Assembly: GCA_025201345.1 (NCBI GenBank)
Contig: JAIXMG010000027.1
Span: 1 to 25,000 of the forward strand
Direction: 5' to 3'
Source of the DNA: Thamnidium elegans
Taxonomy: Eukaryota; Mucoromycota; Mucoromycetes; Mucorales; Mucoraceae
DNA: 25,000 nt
In this document: in pieces, positions 18,108-25,000 of the stretch
Layout of the letters: every line of letters begins with the position of its first letter
Position numbering within the stretch: the first letter of the stretch is position 1
The notes under the pieces: model-generated
What the model was told of the DNA's origin: nothing
Databases searched by the model: none
What the model saw: only the letters and a program-made list of their open reading frames with translations
Translations under genes and position numbers: made by a program

Positions 18108-20194
18108 ATGTCAAATTCAGATGTACGTATAAACAAACATGAACAAGGCATTTTTTATTTGTGGAAACCAAAAAGCGCCTGTCGGTGTGTAATATAATTC
18201 CTAAATAGATACATGTCGTCATGTGCATAAAAAAACACCTATAAACTGACACTTTTATATATAGATTAGGAGCGCAACCAAAGAGAAAGTGGATGTACAA
18301 CATGTGGAATCCAATAATTTAGATAGCGATGCACAAAGATTACAAGATTTAGGCTATAAGCAAGAATTTAAGCGTGAAATCAGTTTATTCGTACAAGCCG
18401 GTTTTGGGTTCTCTACTATGGCTGTTTTACCTAGTTGGATGGTAGGCTTTGGTTCTAGTATTAATGCTGGTGGTCCAAGCTCCCTTTTCTGGGGTTGGCT
18501 CGTTGTCTCGCCATTTGTCATGTGTATTGCTCTATCTATGGTACTTTTTTTTCTTTTTTTTTTTTTTTTTGAAGAAAATGTAATACACACATTAATTACA
18601 TGATTATAGGCCGAAGTTATCTCTGCTTATCCTTTAGCTGGTGGTGTATACAGTTGGGCTTACCTCTTATCAAATAAAAAGTGGGGTCCTTGTAAGTTTA
18701 TTTATTTATATATATACAGCAACCATTTTAAATTATTTAATGATAAAAATATTAGTCATGGCTTATATTAATGGTTACGCATACCTTGTTGGTCTAACTG
18801 CTGTTGTCATTACATTGGCTTGGACTTCGGCTACATTTATTTTTGATATCGCCAATACATTAAACATCACTCAAATTGATTCGCAAGGCGCTAATGTTGG
18901 TTTATATATCGGGCTTATTATTGCTGCCACTCTCTATAATTTATTAGGTCTTCGTTTCAGTGCTTATTTGAACAAATTTATGGGTAAGACTTATAAAGTA
19001 ATTTTTTTTTTCTAGATTTTAACTTTTATATCATTAGTTGGCTGGGTCCTTATTGGTACTCTTGTTATCATTATTGCTGTTCCTGTTATGGCTCCTTCTC
19101 ATCAAACTGCTGAGTGGGTGTTTACTGAATTTACAAATAATACAGGTTATACTAACAATGGTATCGTCTTTTTCATCGGAATGGTAAGTTTTTAAAAAAA
19201 GAAACAGAAAAACGTTATATTATTTATCATATTAATGAATTCTCTTTTAGTTGCAAGCAGGTTGGGCTTTGGTTGGATACGAAACCGGTGCTCAAATTGT
19301 CGAGGTAAATTTGAATAATATATATAATAACCAAATGACAGGAAACTTATATTTTATAATAGGGTACCAAAAATGCAGCTGTCACTGCTCCTCGCGGTAT
19401 TATTATTTGCGTAATTGGAGCTATCGTTCAAGGTTTTGCTCTTATTCTTTCTACCGTGTTTTCTATTCAAGATGTCAATGAACTTTTAGACTCTAGTATG
19501 CCCGTTGCTACCTTCTTTCTAAGAGCTACAGAAAGTCGAGCTGTCACAGCCTTCTTTTTGGTTATTTTGTTAGTAACTCAAATTGGATCGTTATGTAATT
19601 CAATTTTAGCCGCTGCACATTTTGCGTGGTCCATGTCTCGTGATGGATGTCTTCCTTTCAGTGGATTTCTTTACAAGTTAAGAGGTGATAACCATATTGC
19701 TGCTAACAGTTTCTTTTTCATCATGGTCATTTGTATTGTCGTTATTCTCCCTGTAAGTTCGATAACACGCATTTTTTTTTTAAAAAAACAAAATATTAAC
19801 TTTATCTATGCTTATCTAGTCTTTTGCTTCCGCTGTCTACTGGCAAGCAATTATGAGTGCCGCTGTCATTTCAATTAATGTTTCTTATGCACTTCCTTTA
19901 TTATGTCGTCTTATTTGGTCTCGTAATACTATGCCAAAAGGACCTTTCAGTCTTGGAAAATGGGGTGTTCCACTTAATGTTATCAGTGTTGTCTGGGCTT
20001 CTTTCTTTGGCGTCATTCTTTGTATTCCATCCGTTTCACCTGTTACGCCTGAGGCCATGAACTGGGCTTCTCTTATGATTGGTGGTGTCATGACCTTTTC
20101 CATCTTTTTCTGGTTCATTTCTGGTCGTCGTAAGTTTGCAGGACATGTTCAAACAGCTGAAACAACTGAGTCAACTGAACCAGCAAAGCAGTAA
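18108..20194 (+). CDS. Amino acid/GABA/choline-type permease (APC superfamily), copy B
   Basis: Eight exons: 18108-18122, 18265-18540, 18610-18691, 18756-18983, 19038-19183, 19251-19304, 19363-19752 and 19820-20194, one frame, 521 residues. It is a clear paralogue of the leftward permease. The N-terminal block LGYKQEFKREISLFVQAGFG, MAEVISAYPLAGGVYSWAYL, FSIQDVNEL and CNSILAAAHFAWSMSRDGCLP align throughout, and four internal exons have identical lengths in both copies (228, 146, 54 and 390 bases). The start is inferred: the VDVQHVESNNLD segment has GTG where copy A has ATG, so an upstream exon is needed. MSNSD at 18108 joins in phase 0 over a 142-base intron. Copy B has an extra intron (18541-18609) between SM and AEV that copy A lacks. 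The C-terminus ends in a threonine-, glutamate- and serine-rich tail. Substrate unknown. Confidence 0.87.
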
Positions 20195-20465
20195 AAAAAA
20201 ACCCTCTATTTATTCTCCCTGTATATTTACTTTTTTAATAATCATAATAATAACCTCCTTATTAAATACTCTCACTCGATGAAGCTATGAAATATTTACT
20301 TTTTACTTGGCTTAAAACTTCTAATAATTAATACGATAAAAAAAAAGACAGCAATAATATATATTTACGAAAATTGTTTTTATTTTATAATTTTCTTTCT
20401 AACAAATAAAAGAGAAGAGTTCCTTTTTTTTTAACGATAATGAACAAGATTTGTTGTTAAATGAT

Positions 20466-22630
20466 TTAACGACGTTGAGAGTAAACGTGAGCGAAAGCAC
20501 GAGTAGTGACACGCTTCAACTTAGCTTGAGCAGACTTGAGTTCATCAGCCTTAGCATCTTCAGCAGAGATTTCCATGAGTTCCATGGCCTCAGCGAGAGC
20601 AGTCTCGATGGACTCACGGTCACCACGACGGAGCTTCATGTTGACGTTAGGGTCAGAGATGTTGTTCTCAACTTGGTAGACATAAGATTCAAGATCTTGC
20701 TTGGCTTGAACAACAGCTTCACGCTCCTTATCAGCATCAGCGTTCTTCTCGGCATCTTGAACCATACGTTCGATATCGGCAGCAGAGAGACGAGTAGAGT
20801 TGGAGATGGTGACATCAGCCTTACGACCGGTGGTCTTATCTTGAGCAGTAACCTTAAGAATACCGTTAGCATCCAAATCGAAGGTACAGAGGAGCTCAGG
20901 GGTACCACGAGGAGCAGGGATCAAACCAGAGAGAGAGAACTCACCCAAAAGGTTGTTTTCCTTGGTCATTAAACGTTCACCTTCATAAACGGGGAAAGTG
21001 ACAGTAGTTTGGTTATCAGCAGCAGTAGTGAAAACCTTGGACTTTTGACAAGGAATGGGAGAGTTACGGGGAACAACAACGGCCATAATACCACCTTGCA
21101 TCTCAACACCGAGAGAAAGAGGGACAACATCCAACAACAAGAGATCTTGAGTCTTCTCGTTACCGGCTTGGTTGGTAAGGACAGCAGCTTGAACAGCGGC
21201 ACCGTAGGCAACAGCTTCATCAGGGTTGATGGACTTGTTTAACTCCTTACCGTCAAAGAGATCTTGGAGAAGAGCTTGAATCTTGGGGATACGAGTAGAA
21301 CCACCAACGAGAACAATCTCGTCAACCTTCTTCTTATCGATCTTGGCATCCTTGAGGACACGCTCGACGGGCTCAACAGTACCGTTGAAAGCAACAGAGT
21401 TGATTTCCTCGAACTTGGCACGAGTGATGTTGGATTGGAAATCAAGACCTTCGAAGAGAGAATCAACTTCGACAGTGGTTTGAGTCAAAGAAGAAAGAGT
21501 ACGCTTTGCGCGCTCGGAAGCGGAACGAAGACGACGGAGAGCACGGGCATCACCAGTGATATCCTTCTTGTGCTTACGTTGGATTTCTTGAACGAAATGG
21601 TTGACAAGAGTGTTATCGAAATCTTCACCACCCAAATGGGTGTTACCAGCAGTAGCCTTAACGGCGAAGACACCACCGGAGATGGTCAAGAGGGAAACAT
21701 CGAAGGTTCCTCCACCCAAATCGAAGATAAGAACGTTACGTTCCTTCTTGTCATTGGCATCCAAACCGTAAGCAATAGCTAATAGTAGTAAAAAAATTTA
21801 GTATATCATATAATTATATTATATATATATATATTTCTTACCAGCAGCGGTAGGTTCGTTAATGATACGGAGAACATCGAGACCAGAAATGGTACCGGCA
21901 TCCTTGGTAGCTTGACGTTGACCTATTTTTTTTTATATACAATCAGAACTACACTCTTTAAAATACTCTTTTTTTTTTAACACAAATAACTTACTATCGT
22001 TGAAATAAGCGGGGACGGTGACAACGGCCTTGGTGACCTTCTTACCGAGCTTGGCTTCAGCGATTTCCTTCATCTTAACGAGAACCATGGAGGAGATTTC
22101 TATATAATAATATCAGTATATAGACAAAAAAACATACTATAGATTATTTATTTTTTTACCTTGAGGAGAGTAAGCGACGGTCTTACCCTCGAATTCAACT
22201 TGAACGAAGGGAGCGGTGTCCTTATCAATGATAGTGAAAGGCCAGTTCTTCATGTCAGCCTTGACATCGGCGTCATCGAAACGACGACCAATAAGACGCT
22301 TGGCATCGAAAACAGTGTTCTTGGGGTTCATAGCGGCTTGGTTCTTGGCGGCATCACCAACAAGACGTTCAGAGTCGGAGAAAGCGACGTAAGAAGGAGT
22401 AGTACGGTTACCTTGCTCGTTAGCAATGATTTCAACACGTTCAGACTCCCAAACACCAACACAAGAGTAGCTACAATAATATAAATAAAAAAAAAAAAAG
22501 TGTGTCAAAATTCCAAGTCTTTTCTTTTTTTTTTTCAAAAAGAAAAAGTTTTTGTTTTTGTTTAAAGGAACGAATTATTTTACGTAGTACCCAAATCGAT
22601 ACCGATGGCACCTTCGTATTCGGCAGACAT
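20466..22630 (-). CDS. Ribosome-associated Hsp70 chaperone, Ssb type
   Basis: Five exons: 22584-22630, 22160-22470, 21995-22099, 21842-21922 and 20466-21778, one frame, 618 residues. Hsp70 signatures are all present: GIDLGTTYS (10-18), FDLGGGTFD (200-208) and [13 protein letters not shown]. The Ssb assignment rests on length (yeast Ssb is 613 residues), the absence of the C-terminal EEVD of Ssa-type proteins (this one ends [11 protein letters not shown]), and Ssb-like segments such as [16 protein letters not shown] spacing, [16 protein letters not shown] and [14 protein letters not shown]. Ssb proteins bind nascent chains at the ribosome with the RAC co-chaperone; that function is inferred from the family. 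Codon choice is visibly more biased and GC-rich than in neighbouring genes, as expected for a highly expressed gene. A TATA box lies about 110 bases upstream. Confidence 0.93.
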
Positions 22631-22741
22631 ATTTATTATATAGAAGAAGGAAAAGGAAGGATTAATAGTGTTCCGAGCTCGAAAATCGTTATATCTCCTG
22701 AAAATTTTTTGAAGGCACCGTGACCGTTTAATTGGGAGTGG

Positions 22742-22749
22742 CTTATATA
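22742..22749 (-). promoter_or_regulatory. TATA box of the Ssb-type Hsp70 gene
   Basis: TATATAAG on the minus strand about 112 bases before the ATG, in the divergent promoter shared with the 23037 gene. No clear heat-shock element array was found, in keeping with Ssb genes being controlled like ribosomal genes rather than by heat. Confidence 0.5.
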
Positions 22750-22931
22750 CCTTCTTTTTTTTTCAACGCATGAAAGAAAAAAAAAACATTTACTGGCAGG
22801 ACATATTAAGATCTTTAATGCATAGTAGATACGGATCTTTCTTTTTTAAAAAAGAAAAGAAAGGTTACCAACTACTACGAAATGTCATCGTTACTTCTCA
22901 GGTTTTTTTTTTCAATTTCCGTTCTCGGTAA

Positions 22932-22938
22932 TGACTCA
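22932..22938 (+). promoter_or_regulatory. bZIP (Gcn4/AP-1-type) site in the divergent promoter
   Basis: TGACTCA, the palindromic core bound by Gcn4/AP-1-type bZIP factors, about 100 bases before the 23037 start and 300 before the Hsp70 start. A 7-base match can occur by chance. Confidence 0.35.
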
Positions 22939-23036
22939 GTAACAAACAAAAAAGGGGGAAGTTACAGCTGTCACATTCGGCTATCAAAAAAGAAAAATCG
23001 ACTCTTTTTTATACATACTTGATTCCTTTTATTATA

Positions 23037-23387
23037 ATGGATACTTCCGAGTCAATAGAAGATCGTATTCTTCGTTGGGCAGCAACAGACACAAGTGACT
23101 TACCTGACTTTCCAGACGACAAAAGCGACTTACCTTCTGACTTTGAATACAATCCCGAAGACTATGAAGATGACGAAGAAGAGATTGTAGAAGAGATTTC
23201 AGAAAATGAGTTATTAAAGTATTTAGGTCCATCCGAAACTTTGCTGACAGATGAACAGCACCCTTTTGAATTAAATACAATAGATAGTCATATGTGGAAA
23301 CAAATCCCTAGCGAAAATGATGATACTGTAGACATCCAAAACAAAAATCATTTATTACCTAAAGCCGATACCACTGACGAAGATTAA
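23037..23387 (+). CDS. Small acidic hypothetical protein, 116 residues
   Basis: Intronless frame from ATG at 23037-23039 to TAA. It begins MDTSESIEDRILRWAAT. An in-frame ATT further upstream is not a plausible start. The protein is very acidic with a run of Asp and Glu at about residues 40-60 (NPEDYEDDEEEIVEEISE), then a possible helix ENELLKYLG, and few basic residues, so most of it is probably disordered. No signal peptide, membrane span or known domain is visible. It is divergently paired with the Ssb-type Hsp70 gene, so the two may share promoter elements. It could be an acidic nuclear or chaperone-like protein, but that is not supported by any motif. Confidence 0.55.
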   Translation: MDTSESIEDRILRWAATDTSDLPDFPDDKSDLPSDFEYNPEDYEDDEEEIVEEISENELLKYLGPSETLLTDEQHPFELNTIDSHMWKQIPSENDDTVDIQNKNHLLPKADTTDED

Positions 23388-24309
23388 AAATCCCTCTAGT
23401 ATTTGATCAAAATACTACCAATTTAAGGATTTATTTTTTGTGCTTTTAATAAAAAACGTAGCATGAAATTCGAACTTATTAAATTTGCAAGACTCTTTTA
23501 CAAAATAAAATTGCCTATAAATATTATGAACAAAGTATGAGAATCTCAAAGGAGGTTTTATTTTTATCACGGATAATGTTATCTTTCGTTCGTACCAACT
23601 GAATAAGCAATTGAGCAATTATGGGCCCTAGTTAAAAACATCAAAAATTTCAAGATATACTGAAATACTTGAAGCTAGAATAATTCAAGCTGCATGCGGA
23701 CATTCCTGCTAAGCGTCCTTTAGTAGTGCGGAGCGAGAATAGAATGCTGTAAATAAACTTATTATCGTACTCTTACTGGTTTATGCCAGCATAGTAGTCC
23801 TGTATTGTTATTCTTAGATTCCTGAGTCAAGAATACTTGACAGTTGTACTGAACTCTAGGGAGATAGCATTCGATTTTAAGAAGACAATAGTGTTCCCCC
23901 GAAAAAAACCTACTAGTTTAAGGAGGCAGAATGACTTTAATCCTCATAAAAAATACTCTCAAAAATAGTGGGAAATGTCGTCAAGAATCATAAACTTATA
24001 GACCATATTATCCATTCAGCAAAGGTCAGTGTAAAAAATACGCGTTATAACAATTGCGTGAATTTCTTTAAATAAAAACAATCATCTGAAATATAGATTA
24101 TCTTTGGGCTCCATTCAAAACAAGATCGCGATTGGGTACCATAGATCCGTCTGTCCCCATGATGTCATCATCAGATATTTGTAAGTTCGTGTTCTTTTTT
24201 TTTCACAGTAAATAAACTCTTTTTATACTTTTAAAAAAACACATACATATAAAAAAAACACTTAAAAAAACACTAGATATTTTCATATATTACTAGAAAC
24301 AAACAAAGC
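23388..24309. other. Intergenic, upstream of the DEAD-box helicase gene
   Basis: 922 bases with no secure gene. A perfect 6-base inverted repeat (GTCAAG AATA CTTGAC) lies at about 23826-23841. A 22-codon open stretch near 23690-23755 (reading ADIPAKRPLVVRSENRML then stop) is too short to call. The right end is the helicase promoter. Confidence 0.5.
24248..24254 (+). promoter_or_regulatory. TATA box of the DEAD-box helicase gene
   Basis: TATAAAA about 60 bases before the ATG at 24310. Confidence 0.45.
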
Positions 24310-24513
24310 ATGGCTTCTCAACAACAACAACAACTAAGGTATGTAAAACAAGTGTAGTTTTGTTTAAAAAAGAGTATAAAAACTCATCTCAATATTAATA
24401 GCCATGAAAATGACAATTGGAAGAAGAATCTCGCACTTCCTCAAAAAGATACAAGACCTCAAACTGAGGTAAGTTTTTTTAAATGTTATTAAAGCAGATG
24501 AAAAAAAAAAATG

Positions 24514-24559
<46 letters not shown>

Positions 24560-25000
24560 AAACCCAAAAGATGAATTGTAGGATGTCACTGCTACCAAAG
24601 GCAATGAGTTTGAAGATTATTTTTTAAAACGAGAGTTATTGATGGGTATTTTCGAAGCTGGTTTTGAACGTCCTTCACCTATTCAAGAAGAAGCTATTCC
24701 TATTGCATTAACTGGTAGAGATATTCTTGCTAGAGCCAAAAACGGTACTGGTAAGACAGCAGCCTTTGTTATTCCTACTTTGGAAAAGATAAACAACAAG
24801 AAGGGGAAAATCCAAGCTCTTTTACTTGTTCCTACTCGTGAATTAGCTCTTCAAACAGCTCAAGTATGTAAGAACTTGGGTAAGCATTTAAATATTCAAG
24901 TTATGGTTACAACTGGTGGTACTACTCTTAAGGATGATATTATGCGTCTAAGTGAACCAGTTCATGTCGTTGTTGGTACTCCTGGTCGTATACTCGATTT
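24310..25000 (+). CDS. DHH1: DEAD-box RNA helicase, Dhh1/DDX6 type, N-terminal part
   Basis: Partial gene that leaves the right edge. Exons: 24310-24338, 24402-24468 and 24582 onward, in one frame. The N-terminus is short and glutamine-rich ([20 protein letters not shown]). It is followed by [20 protein letters not shown] with the Q motif [11 protein letters not shown], motif [12 protein letters not shown], motif Ia PTRELALQT, the GG motif TTGGTT and motif Ib TPGRILD. The NDNWK segment and [20 protein letters not shown] are characteristic of Dhh1/DDX6/Me31B rather than eIF4A. The family promotes decapping and translational repression in P-bodies. DEAD and later motifs lie outside the window. 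Confidence 0.92.
24514..24555. repeat. A42 homopolymer inside the second DHH1 intron
   Basis: An uninterrupted run of about 42 A preceded by an A11 run, filling most of the intron 24469-24581. Length may be affected by sequencing error. Confidence 0.8.

Larger units (their letters stand above)
22631..23036. other. Divergent promoter region
   Basis: 406 bases between two outward-facing genes (Hsp70 and the acidic protein). It holds the Hsp70 TATA box, a TGACTCA site and an A/T palindrome-like tract at about 22838-22862. No gene is seen in it. Confidence 0.55.

Noticed and set aside
20451..21782. Long antisense frames opposite the Hsp70 gene (173 and 172 codons)
   Set aside because: Shadows of a strongly codon-biased gene on the other strand; no independent features.

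Overview
The window looks like nuclear DNA of an early-diverging fungus, most likely of the Mucorales (Rhizopus/Mucor type). The reasons are strongly AT-rich intergenic DNA with long A and T runs, many short introns (mostly 46-85 bases, GT..AG), and full-length fungal housekeeping proteins. The species assignment is inference; the exon structures below come from frame-consistent splicing that I traced by hand.

Layout. 1-190 (-) is the 5' end of a kinesin-3 (Unc104/KIF1-type) motor gene. 611-2888 (-) is a nine-exon glycerol-3-phosphate acyltransferase of the fungal SCT1/GPT2 type. 2889-3971 is mostly intergenic but holds exon-like blocks that I could not resolve. 3972-4787 (+) is an intronless 271-residue protein of unknown function. 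5107-6183 is bounded by ~65-bp imperfect terminal inverted repeats and looks like a non-autonomous or decayed DNA transposon. 6294-9131 (+) is a DUF1399/GRDP-like gene. It has one apparent GC-AG intron, a chain of very small exons, and a C-terminal tail with PPAY and LPSY motifs. 9397-11306 (-) is a nine-exon class II fumarase without a mitochondrial presequence and with a 16-base microexon.

Two paralogous amino acid/GABA/choline-type permeases stand head to head: 11667-13567 (-) and 18108-20194 (+), with 4.5 kb between their starts. The spacer holds a 95-residue hypothetical gene (-), a possible 57-residue membrane micropeptide (+), and a GC-rich island (about 52% GC in ~25-30% GC surroundings). 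The island has a TATA box before it and a T-run after it, and is the best candidate for an undescribed structured non-coding RNA.

20466-22630 (-) is a ribosome-associated Ssb-type Hsp70. It shares a divergent promoter with a small acidic protein gene at 23037-23387 (+). 24310 to the window end (+) is the start of a Dhh1/DDX6-type DEAD-box helicase.

Most genes are independent housekeeping functions: transport along microtubules, glycerolipid synthesis, fumarate metabolism, nutrient uptake, co-translational folding and mRNA decay. There is no gene cluster in the bacterial sense. The parts most worth a second look are the inverted permease pair and its spacer, the GC-rich RNA candidate, the inverted-repeat element, and the unusual splicing and PY motifs of the DUF1399 gene.
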